A program made the position numbers and the translations under genes. Under the pieces are notes generated by a model. It worked only from the letters and a program-made list of their open reading frames with translations. It ran no database searches and was not told the origin of the DNA. This document shows, one piece after another, positions 1 to 9,870 of a stretch of DNA of 64,000 nucleotides; positions within the stretch are counted from its first letter, which is position 1, and each line of letters begins with the position of its first letter. Origin of the DNA: Dendrolimus kikuchii (taxonomy: Eukaryota > Arthropoda > Insecta > Lepidoptera > Lasiocampidae); contig CM034392.1 of assembly GCA_019925095.2 (NCBI GenBank), positions 8,609,887 to 8,673,886 of the forward strand. Reading direction: 5' to 3'.

Positions 1-1505
1 TAAAACACCTTGAACTGACGAGTTTGGCGTTCTGTCGATTACGAACTGGGAACTTGGAACGCTTTGATCATGTTACCGCCCGTCAGATAGTCGTATCTAT
101 CTATAGCTTTGAGAAGCATCAGCTTCCTTAAGGCGTTCAAAGTTACACTCCAGTGTTGATAATTTGAACGTTCACTGTTGAAAGTTGAAAGTATTATAAA
201 TCGAGTTTCAAATTAATTCACTTTTAACAAATAATTCGATTTTAGCTGACAAATGTTACCGTATTCATAAGTGAACCAATGTCGCATTGTGAAAAACATT
301 GACGAATAGAAATAATATTTTACACTTACAGCTTTAATTTCAAAGCCAAAGTAGTGTGAAATGTGAAACATGTGAAATGTGAAACGTCAATGTGAAACAT
401 GTGAAATATAAATTACAACGTTTGTTAGCTACTTCCTTAACTTCTATTATAAGTCAAATTCTTTTTTTCACAGTCATTTATTTTTCATGAATAAAATTAT
501 TGTAATTATGTTGTAAAACTAAGCGCGTTTTAGTTTATTCTTCAATAGTTTCCCAAATTCTACACTGAACCCCAGTATTTATCTTTTTATCCTTCTAAAT
601 ATTATGTGTCATACTGGTGTATCACATACTATCTAATTTCTCTATATTATGATACGTTATATCATAGACCAAGATTAACAGTTGTTTATTGCAATGATGC
701 GGATACTAAATTTTAATCAACTCTATTTTACAGATGACCTTACTATGAAATGAGCTTAAACAAATTTTCCTTAAACTAGATCACTCAAAGGACACGGACA
801 CGTTTTCATACATTGTTGGGCCCAGACTGCAAAAATACTGTTTTTAAGAATATTTTTATTATGTTGATATTTTTTTTATAATTCTTGTGGGTTTAGTTAT
901 TTCGAATGAATTGATCATATTTATGGTGTGAGTTTTCATATTATTATTGTAATCGATAACTTGTTTTGTTTGTGACATTATTTTTAAGATTTATCGTCTT
1001 CCAGATATAATTTAGGGCTGATATTTATTTACCATTTTATAATATAAAAATAATGTCTTTTTTAACTCATATTTCAACTCTTACCTTTCTCCATAAGTCC
1101 CAACCACGTGTGTCGTAACGTATTGTGTAGTAATAAATAACTTGACGCAGTTTCAGTTGTAAATTGTAAACAACGCACATTCCTCTATGACCAGATGACG
1201 GCGACATCTTAAAATATGGGAGCCCTTTCTTCAGCTGTTGACTTCTCCCCTTATGTGGAGGTACATTATAATTAATAAATGACCCCCGCGGTCCCTCAGG
1301 CTGTCGTGGCTGGGTATGGGTTAAATACAAAATTAGTGCATGTATACCGCTCAAAACTCTAATATACAATGCACTGTATATAGTAATAGTTTACGATTTT
1401 CAATCATCTTTCTCATGTTGTGGAGGTATTTCTATTTTATATAAAAAATTATGGTCACACTAAGTTTTCTATTGTCATAGAAGTAACTTAGTAGGAATAG
1501 TACTT
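1..1505. other. AT-rich unique DNA, no gene seen
   Basis: No coding frame or known element was recognised. Positions 352-410 hold a short imperfect direct repeat built on ATGTGAAA/ATGTGAAAC. A GC-richer patch at about 1195-1340 leaves a 100-codon minus-strand frame open (1067-1369), but it has no recognisable motif, so I do not call it a gene. Confidence 0.5.
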
Positions 1506-1664
1506 ACATACATACATACATACATAACTTCACGCCAGTTCCCTTGCGGGGTAGGCACGAACAACAGAGCGCCATTTAGGCTTATTCTTACACACCTCAC
1601 TTGCTTCTTTGACATTCATAACTCTTGTCATGCACGCTCGTCTGTTCTTAAGGCTCCTAACATA
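1506..1664 (-). mobile_element. 5'-truncated non-LTR retrotransposon 3' end (LINE-1st family), copy 1
   Basis: Read on the minus strand this is the last ~40 codons of a LINE reverse-transcriptase ORF, ending in the residues RAYPARELA and a stop, followed at once by a (TATG)n tail (the + strand CATA repeats at 1507-1528). The same ending recurs at 1802-2047, 27,212-27,312 and 41,882-42,170. The short length and tetranucleotide tail are typical of dead-on-arrival LINE insertions. The clade is not assigned with confidence. Confidence 0.7.
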
Positions 1665-1801
1665 CTAATAGTACTTACCCTGTAAAAACCTAACTTTGAA
1701 AAGATTCAAAACCGTTTAAAACTGTACATAACTAAATGGCGACCAGAATCATATAATTCACTCTTTTTGACCTTTTTATATCTAAAACATAATTTTACAT
1801 C

Positions 1802-2047
1802 ATACATACATATATAGCTTCACGCCAGTTCCCTTGCGGGGTAGGCACGAACAACAGAGCGCCATTTAGGCTTATTCTTACACACCTCACTTGTTTCTTT
1901 CACATTCATAACTCTTGTCATGCACGCCCGTCTGTTATTAAGGCTCCTGACATCACCTTCTGCTAGTACACGATCAATTTGATCATGGAAGGTGTGTCGT
2001 GGCCTTCCACGACTTCTGCAACCATCCACTTTTGCATTGTATATCAT
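1802..2047 (-). mobile_element. 5'-truncated non-LTR retrotransposon 3' end (LINE-1st family), copy 2
   Basis: A 75-codon minus-strand frame is open from the 5' break to the natural stop. It contains the basic GRPRHTFHDQIDRV stretch, then NNRRACMTRVMNV and a WRSVVRAYPARELA ending, which resemble the extreme C-terminus of arthropod endonuclease/reverse-transcriptase ORFs. The element is followed on its 3' side by a TATG-type microsatellite. It lies in the same orientation as copy 1, only ~140 bp away. It is a fragment and has no catalytic domain. Confidence 0.7.
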
Positions 2048-4487
2048 TTTACATCAAGACATTCAAATTTCTAAACCTATTAAGTACTAGCCTATTTAAT
2101 CAATTCTCATTTCTCGCACAATAATTAGCCTTCATAGAGCACTACTATGATACATGCATCGGACCAAAGTGAGTCCTGGACCCGGCCAAAGTCGGAGTGG
2201 GAATGTTGTCTCGTCGTTCCATCCGCACGTTTTTATATTTGAGCGATGACAGAACGAGCTGAGTAGTGGGTAATAGGTACTAACTACTCTGCATTACTTA
2301 TTATTCTGTCAATATAGAAAATCGTTAAAACAAATAATAATAATCTAACATAAGACTTAATTTTTAATTGACTCATTCTAGAAAAAATGTTTTACAAATA
2401 CAATGTCCTCAGAAAGTGAGACGGTTTCGCATTAATAATATTACTTAAATACAGATTTCAATTTGAACTTCATTTACATTTTCTGCATTATAATAATTTA
2501 TATTTAGGCTGTTATTAACTGTTATTTTAATCAATCTAAATAATTTAATGTCAATAATATATATTTTTATAATTTTCTGCATAGTGAATTCGAAGGTAAG
2601 TCAAACACAAACTACAAGTAGTCAAATGACCAGTGAAGAGAAGGACGCGTATACAACTTCTGAATTAGTTTGAGTTCATAATTTACGTGTTTGTAAGATA
2701 TTAATGTTACAAAAAAATTAAGTTACATTTATTGAGTTAAAAAGTTTTATGGTAATATTTAGCAATCAAACTAAACAGCGGATATTATCTAAATCGCAAA
2801 ATGGTGGGTTGTTGGGTCCGAGCACCCAAGCCCAAGGCACAACATCGGCGCCCATTAATTACTTAAATTTAATTCATACGAGACCCCACACACCACTATT
2901 TACATTCAAAAACGTACCCTACGCCAATGCCCGCATCTCGCAACCCTTGCCAACAAACTTGCCGTCCCTAAGACGCTAACTCCTAAGTAGACTTTCTTTG
3001 ATAGTGCGCCTCGCTGGTTTTGAATAAAGGCCACCGGGTCGATAGAGTTTTGATCTGTAATTTTATAGCTTTGAGTCCGCCCTCAGCTCCGCTTACGCTC
3101 TAAGTATTGTGGCCTATTGATCTCCTACTTCACTGTTTTTGTTCGAGTTGTGAACGCTCCATAGATACGGGACAAAGCATCGTTTGATCCATTTGCTGCA
3201 AATTAGCATTAAATATGGTTCTTATGATCTAGGAACCACTCATCGTTCAATATATGCGTCTAAAGTCGTAAAAAGTGTAGGTATCTATTCCTTTAACTTT
3301 AAAACAATGAGGTGGAAGATAATGCGTAAACAATTAAGTTTGAAATCCTTTCAACCAAATATGGTTTGAACGAGGCCCGAGGTGCATTCACTTATTTTTG
3401 ATATGCGACGTACTTTATATTAAATGTTTTTGTTATTGTGTGGCCAGGGGAGTAAAACTTCATTATTAAAAATAAATAAAAGATATAAAAAAAACTTCAT
3501 GCCTATAGTATAATTACTAGTTTTCAGATTTCAAATTGGAATGGGTTTCTTTGTTCTCCTTACATAGAAACTTAATTCAGTTTTATATACCGCGAGCGAA
3601 TCCGCGGGCAAAGATTAGTTGAAAAATTATCCAACTGATGGTGAAAGTCGCTTAAAAATCCGTTGCGACAGAGGTGTAAAGCGACTTTGTTTTATACTAT
3701 GTAAAGTTAAAAATAAATGTATTATGTAAAGATATTATGTAAAAATAAGTAAATCAATTTTCTGTATTAGGATTTAATATGATAATAAACGGCTGTGATG
3801 CAAAGCCCTAAGAGCGGATTAGCCTTTATCATTGCTCACGAAGTGGCGATACTTATATGAGAGTGCCCCTTTAATTGCATTACAGTGGGAAGGGTTGCGT
3901 TTAGCCCTGTCTCACGGTAACGTCGGAAGAATTTATAAATAAGTTAACCGGGGCCCGCCTTATTCTTCGCCTCGGCGTCTTACTTTGTTTTATCATATTT
4001 AAATTATTAGAGTCAGATGTGGAACGTGTACCTAATTGCTGTACTTTGTTAAGATAATGTACCTTTGGCGCGGCTCCACTTTTGTTTTCTTGTTCTCGGA
4101 GCGGTATAAATTCACGGGAGCAAGTCAGGACTACGCCCAACTTTCGCGTTATGTTTTTGTAAAGGCCAGCCGTTTTGTGAGGATATAAAATTTGTTATTC
4201 AGCTATTCGGAGGCTCTGGGTGTTTAATATAAGAGATTTTCTTGATCGAACAGTACCGGAAAAGCAAAGTTTGGACGAACTTGTAGCTTAATGAATTTCG
4301 ATATTTAATGAGGTGTTTCCGTAATTTGAACTGATGGCTTTCAATAAGATCTTTATTAATTTGTATGTATAAGTCTTAGGTAATTTTATAAACATGTCTC
4401 AATATTGTGTTTTCTATACATAAGAAAATAATGTTTTTTATAAATTGTAACTCAAACAATTAAAGCTTATTTGAAATTTGATATTTA
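2048..4487. other. Mostly unique intergenic or intronic DNA
   Basis: No gene recognised. A 76-codon + frame at 2749-2979 is open but has no domain, and the DNA around it is rich in homeodomain-like TAAT cores. A fragment near 3596-3625 resembles the GC-rich 3' end of the Helitron-like elements described below. The GC-richer block at 3770-4165 is listed separately. Confidence 0.4.
3770..4165. other. GC-richer unique block, possible cis-regulatory DNA
   Basis: The block is clearly less AT-rich than its surroundings and matches none of the repeats in this window. It contains an Otx/Bicoid-type GGATTA (3816-3821) and AATAAAC and TTTAT cores near 3780-3830. A 79-codon minus-strand frame (3901-4140) is open but lacks splice signals or a recognisable motif. 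Conserved non-coding DNA is one reading; only comparison with another species could show it. Confidence 0.2.
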
Positions 4488-4870
4488 AACTGATTTCCAA
4501 AAGGATCCGTTCGACTATGTTTTTTATGTTTATTCCGCGATTTCTCTGTTAATTGTGGACCGATTTTCAATATTTTTTTTCTGCATTCGAAAGGAAAACG
4601 AAAAACTTGTATACGCGAGCCATTAGTACAATTTCTAAAGGCGCTTAAAATATTTCTTTAAAGCTGTTCAAGAAACTAAAAAAAAGAGTATATTTTTTTA
4701 ACAAAAACAAAACGATTTCAAAATATAAGGCAAAGAATAAATATTTTCTACAACACCAAAGTCGGTGCGAAGTAAAATATAAAAAACAACAACAAAATTT
4801 AAAATGCATCGACATTAAGATGTCGTAGCAAATATTTATTTTTTGCTTTTTAATTTGAAGAAGGTTTTGT
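4488..4870. mobile_element. Hairpin element (family E), degenerate copy
   Basis: The 5' part carries a decayed ACCGACTTTCAAAAGG-type start (about 4488-4506) and a unit ending ...TATACGCGAGCC..., which recurs at 48,057-48,070. The 3' part (about 4700-4870) is an imperfect inverted repeat: GCAAAGAATAAATATTTTC and its complement flank a centre containing GTCGGTGC/GCATCGAC. The pairing is much weaker than in the copies at 5.7-6.2 and 40.4-41.0 kb. No coding capacity; probably non-autonomous. Confidence 0.55.
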
Positions 4871-5689
4871 TTATATATATAAAAAAAACATGTAATTAAA
4901 ATATGAAAATTAATTTTTTTAGATAGGTCTATGCTTGTCTGTCTTCACTTTGCTATTTACTAATGAATGTCGTGAATATTCTAATAAAATAATTATTTTG
5001 ATTACGACAAAAACATAATACTTTTTATCTCTAAGATTTGTTTAGCATTCTTGGGATATAATCCAGAAGTTTATTTATGCAAACAAAGCCCAAGTACACA
5101 AAAAAAGAATCAGGAACAACAATCTAGTCGAGCTGTATAATATAATAGAAGTAATTCAATTTTAAATACAACCTCCCAAGCAATAGATCACGTGACACGT
5201 GCACACAAAACGGCTTAATTTATCCAAGAAAACAATATCTTATTCCACATTATAATACATTTTCTAACGTAAATCACGTTTAAGTGTTATTTCATTTCCT
5301 ACAGTACCCTACGTATGCAGCACACGCATCGAACGAATAAGTAATTGGAAACGAACTTTTGATTTTACGAATATAATTTCACCCTCCTCGTGAAATTGTT
5401 ATAAATTTACTTTCTTTAGGCTTTTTACAGACTAGACACTTTCTGTTACCAATGTGAATAAACGTCACTAAAACTTTTCTAACCATTTTTTAATGATTCA
5501 AGTTTTATATGGATCACTTTAGTTGAATCATCCAAAGTGAAAGGCCTAATAGACTTAAAAAGAAAAATATAAAATTGAGAACAAATAATACGAGATATTT
5601 ATTTCATATTTATTTTGAGTAGCATGCAATGGTTCGAAATTGATTATCTTAATAGAGTTAAAACTACATTTTAACAGTTTTAAATGCGT
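4871..5689. other. AT-rich DNA, nothing recognised
   Basis: Short TA runs near 4873 and no coding or repeat signal that I can support. Confidence 0.4.
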
Positions 5690-6243
5690 TATTTTTTTTA
5701 TGTATGTTCACCGATTACTCCGAGAATTATGATCCGATTTACGTGATTCTTTTTTTGTTCGACGCGGAATAGCTTCCATTTGGTCTCCTAAAAAATTTAT
5801 ATAATCCGATTTACGTGATTCTTGTTTAGTTTGATGCGGAACAGTTGCCATTTGGTCATCTAAAAATTTAACATAGTTTGGCCAAATAGTTTTCATTTTA
5901 TGATCATTTTTTTGTTCCCATTTCTTAGGACCTATATTTTTAAGGAGCGCGGCACCTTTCGTAAGTAACAAAAAAATTAAAAAACTTCGTTTAAAAAAAC
6001 CGACTTCAAAAACTAAAAAGTATAAAATAACTTATTTCTAAAGCTATTATTATTAATATATATTGTCTAAAACATCTTGCAGAACTCGGTGCAGAGTAAA
6101 ACATAAAAAATACTATATTTTTTTGAAAATTACTAAGCACCGACTTTAAGATGTTTTAGATAATATATATTAATAATACTAGCTTTAAAAGTAAGTTATT
6201 TTATACTTTTTTAGTTTTTGAAGTCGGTTTTTTTAAACGAAGT
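5690..6243. mobile_element. Hairpin element (family E) with near-perfect ~95-bp arms
   Basis: The left half (5690-5960) has a tandem duplication of about 82 bp built around CCGATTTACGTGATTCTT. The right half (5985-6242) is a long inverted repeat: CTTCGTTTAAAAAAACCGAC at 5985-6004 pairs with its complement ending at 6242, with only a few mismatches over ~95 bp per arm and a ~60-bp centre that itself pairs (TCGGTGC...GCACCGA). The same two-part arrangement recurs at 40,398-40,990. No protein is encoded. This looks like a foldback non-autonomous DNA element. Confidence 0.75.
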
Positions 6244-7815
6244 TTTTTTTATTTCGAAGTTTCACCCACTTTTCAGTAGCCATGGTCATGGAAGATAAAG
6301 ATCTTTGTCTTCAGTGAGTTTTAATTATGTCTAATAGTCACGAAAACTTAAGTAAATACTAACTTATTAGAAGTCATTACTAATTTAATACATTTGTACA
6401 AACGAACCGAAAATGAACTATTAAAAGTTGCTACGTCTATAGGCTGTAGAGAATTAGGCAAGTCTCTAAATAAACAGGTTTGCCTTTTCATATCGATTTG
6501 GGAAAATTTCAAACTGGAAAGACTGATGTTTTCATTTTGCCTTTTCATATCGATTTGGGAAAATTTCATAATAAGGATTTAAATAACACATAAAGGATTT
6601 CATAAATCCGATTTGCTATCAAAGGCTGCCCGAAGTTATGCTTCAGTTCAACTTTTATGAAAAGAATTTTTATTCTTAGGCTAGAAATAATTTTGCAATA
6701 CAGGTCTGTAGAATAATTATACATAAGGCTAAATAATTGAAAAGTTATGATTTTCTGTTAAATTATATATTAAAGTTCATAGGACTTTGATTGTATTTTA
6801 CGAAATTTAAATAAGAAATATTACATTACATATATTGCGGTAAGCGTTATATGTGCTAAATAGGTAGTGCACGCCCATGCCATAATAGCGGTCGGCGAGT
6901 GTTGTAATCCACTACTCATCGTAATTTTATACAAAAATACGTAATTCATATTCAACGTCAATAAGACCTCATGTCCGCGTTGTATTTATAGAGAAACCCT
7001 CCACGCATGAGTCTTACGAGCACACGCCGTTTGCTTATTTCAGTATACGTTCGCACATGACCACCATTTAACCTGATCTTAAGCGACGCTGTGATCTAGT
7101 GGACGCTTACTTAGAAGTTCACTAGTGACGTAAATACTCTGAATTAAATCAATCAAGAAATATTGACTTCGCCAAGTTACACACAACAGCAATGCTCATA
7201 AGGAAAGTTGAAAGTAAAACAATTCGCTAAATTAATAACAACAAGAACAGTATTGGTCAACCAATATACTAAAAATAACGAAACTGATGAGTAAACCTTG
7301 CTTTCTATATTTAGATCTTACTATTCAAAACAAAACAATTCAAGTTATTCAAAACTATTACAGACCAGTAACAAGAGGTTTGAGTTGTCATTGCTTGTAT
7401 TACGAGCATGTTTATTCCCTCAACTATCATAGCCCAAGGCGCGGGGTGACAAGCCACTGACAAGACCCTTCTGTAAAATGACGATTGTTTGGCGATGGCA
7501 CTCAACTCGTAACCATTCCATAATACACTATTCGTTGAGACATTGTGCAATGTCACAGTTAATATGTTTGATGAATGTGTAGGTACATTTTAGGTGCGTA
7601 TTATTTTCAAATTCACAACCATACCTACTGCAAATACAAATACTTGAAACGAGTGGAAAAAGTGTTAAAAAGATTACAAATTAATCAAAACACAGCCTTA
7701 ATTCTTCTACATGTATGTTTAATGTAAATCTACATTATTCAAAAGTTTTTATTGAAAATAAGTTCCCCTGGAGAACACTTTAGAGGTTAGGTTAGGTTAA
7801 AATTTAATTTTACTT
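6244..7815. other. AT-rich unique DNA with one short direct repeat
   Basis: No gene seen. A 33-bp perfect direct repeat lies at 6479-6511 and 6536-6568 (listed separately). A moderately GC-rich patch at 6840-7100 matches no other sequence here. Open frames are short and lack motifs. Confidence 0.4.
6479..6568. repeat. Two perfect 33-bp direct repeats 57 bp apart
   Basis: The 33-bp unit, beginning TTTGCCTTTTCATATCGATT, occurs at 6479-6511 and again without mismatch at 6536-6568, separated by 24 bp. It makes overlapping open frames on both strands that should not be read as genes. Confidence 0.85.
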
Positions 7816-7817
7816 AT

Positions 7818-7895
7818 TAGTCTATGAACACCGCTTCGCAACGTATTATGCTGTTAAGGAGAAGAAGCAGCAAGAAACTCCCCAACAACATGTCT
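7818..7895 (+). repeat. Dispersed repeat D fragment (RRSSKKLPN frame)
   Basis: The sequence ATGAACACCGCTTCGCAACG... followed by GAAGAAGCAGCAAGAAACT matches fragments at 41,550-41,620 (+), 42,775-42,835 (-) and 52,590-52,660 (-). Translations share a basic RR(R)SGKKL core, but no copy has a longer frame, so this is a retroposon fragment, not a host gene. Confidence 0.5.
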
Positions 7896-8559
7896 AGCAA
7901 AAAAAAAAACAAATATTTCTTATTCTATTTATATCTCAAGTTCTTTTTTTATAAGTTTTATACAGAAGTATGTTACAGAATTACTTGTGAAAAATTAATG
8001 GAGTTGTAGCAAATAGTGCATATACTGTGATTAATGTTGTCAAATAGCCACGTAACAAATCCGAATATATAAATCTAGCTAAATATATGATTGACAAAAA
8101 TGTCATTAATACAGAAATATAAATTTACACTACATTCACTGTGTACAATTGACTTATTAAGAATAACTAATGTATTGTTAATCTTTAAAGTTTCTTTATC
8201 TTCAAATAATACTATCCTCACCAACTTTATATGTCAGCTTTGAAATAGAATCAGATAGTGGGATACAAATTTTTCAATGGCAGATTGTTTTATTCTCTCC
8301 TTCTACCAGACGAACAGGATTTGTTCGATCTTATTAACCATCTTTTGTTAGGTACGCTATATTTTTACCTTTTTCTTTATTTAATTTTATCAAACTAATC
8401 GCGGATTTTTAGCCGACCGACACGCACTTGAAAATACTTGGAATAATACGTGATAAGCTTAAGGAGGAAATAAATTAGGAAAATAAGGTAAATTGGCGTA
8501 ACCACTTGAAGCCGAGCTCGCTTACATTAGAACATTCTTAATTCGACTATTAAAACGCG
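7896..8559. other. AT-rich DNA, nothing recognised
   Basis: No coding region or repeat was identified. Confidence 0.4.
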
Positions 8560-8960
8560 TTACAAGCTGCAAGATGTTAGCAACACCAATAAACAACGGG
8601 TGAACGGGAGCGCGAACGTTGAAAGTTTGTAGCGCGCGGTGAGTGCAGAAGACCTTTAATGAGGGTTAGAAATTTCGGCACATTGCGGCCCAAACCGCAC
8701 CCGGCTTCTTGGCTTATTATTAATTCCGTAAGACGTGTCCCCGATGTCCAAGACGTGCACTGAGATTCGAGACAAAAGTCACAAGGGCGGAAGGGACGGC
8801 CCCCCAAATAACCCCCCAACGTACGTGTGGAGCGTCGACAAGTCTCGCCGAAGGAGTGTGGGATTTACAGGTGGTTTTAATAACGGCTGCCACTAATGTC
8901 GCGAGATGAATACTTAATGGGTGGATCATCGCCGGATCTCCTGAGCGAAGACAGTTCACT
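8560..8960. other. GC-rich unique block, possible cis-regulatory DNA
   Basis: This is the most GC-rich unique stretch in the left third. It has TTATTATTAATTCCG and TTTAATGAGG homeodomain-like cores next to CpG-rich DNA. A 109-codon minus-strand frame (8720-9049) runs through it, but it has no motif and no acceptor or donor at sensible places. An enhancer or non-coding exon is possible; a protein-coding exon is less likely. Confidence 0.2.
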
Positions 8961-9094
8961 CTATGTAATGATTGATGTAGGTACCTATTGTATTCTTGTT
9001 CGACATAAGTAAATATTATTAAACGATAAAAGCCTATTTTGTTTGGCAAAAAAATGTATCATTAATAAATTATGGAACATATTTGAAATAGAAG

Positions 9095-9360
9095 AATAAT
9101 AGCGCCCTCTGTGGTTGAGCGGGCTAACCTGCCAGCCGAACTCATTACAACGCAGAAGCTGCGGGTTTGATTCCTGGCATGATAAATTTCGTAAACGAAC
9201 CTTCCGTTATTTACGTTATATTTAGTCTGAGTGTTTGGGATCGGCCCCAGAGTGGTCCGTTGTATATTACTCAAAACACACGAGTATCGAGGTTTTGGCT
9301 TAACTTGGGGATATACAATATGTGTGTTTGTTTTCTAATTATTATTATCTACTTTTAATT
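9095..9360 (+). mobile_element. tRNA-derived SINE, copy 1
   Basis: The head carries a box A-like TGGTTGAGCGGGCTAAC (about 9113-9129) and a box B-like GGGTTTGATTCC (9162-9173), spaced as in a tRNA promoter. The body (GATCGGCCCCAGAGTGG..., about 9240-9340) is shared with the copy at 9640-9870. It has no cloverleaf complete enough to be a working tRNA gene. Internal Pol III promoters of this kind are known to drive SINE transcription. Confidence 0.6.
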
Positions 9361-9639
9361 AATATCCATATTATTTATATTTCCTTATGTTTGAGATATA
9401 AAAGAATGAAAAAAGGCCATCATGTTAAATCTGTCACAAGATGTCGCTGGAAACAAATAGTCTTTTATCCCCCTTATTTTAAACCGTTACCAATACTCGT
9501 CGTTAATGAGTCTATTCCAGTAAATAAAATTGAAAGCTCTGTGTACAATTTCAAAATAAATACCAAAATTCAAGTGAAAATTGCCATTTAGGATAATGTT
9601 TAATTACAGATTTTTTGTCGATATTGGCTTGAAAAATTC

Positions 9640-9870
9640 TATCCTCGCCTTCTATGTTGCAGTAGTTTGCTAGTTTACTAGAACGCAGAGAGGTTCCAGG
9701 ATTCGATTTCCGACAAGCTAAATTAAAAAAGCTCCTTTATCTATTCTAGCCTTGATATCTGAGATCGGCCTCAGAGTTGTCTGTAGTATATTATCGATAA
9801 TACAAGCGTAAATTTCTTAAACTGGGGATATAAAATTTATGTGTTGTTTGTCGATTTACTAAAAAAAAGT
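9640..9870 (+). mobile_element. tRNA-derived SINE, copy 2
   Basis: It has a box B-like GGATTCGATTTCC near 9700-9712 and a body (GATCGGCCTCAGAGTTG...GGGGATATA) that aligns with copy 1. It lies in the same orientation about 540 bp downstream and is more degraded in the box A region. Confidence 0.55.

Noticed and set aside
1506..1560. CRISPR-like or satellite array from the CATA repeats and adjacent LINE copies
   Set aside because: This is a eukaryotic window. The repeats are a microsatellite tail plus two retroposon fragments, with no regular spacers.
7040..7056. Minus-strand ACGTATACTGAA, matching the 5' end of insect iab-4 microRNA
   Set aside because: Only 12 nt match. The rest of the mature sequence and a pairing hairpin arm are absent, so it is taken as chance.
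8720..9049. 109-codon minus-strand frame in the GC-rich block
   Set aside because: There is no domain, no good splice sites at its edges, and an overlapping frame of similar length exists (8577-8819), as expected from GC-rich composition.
9110..9180. Functional tRNA gene
   Set aside because: Box A and B are recognisable, but the acceptor and anticodon stems cannot be completed, and a related copy has a common non-tRNA body. A SINE explains both.
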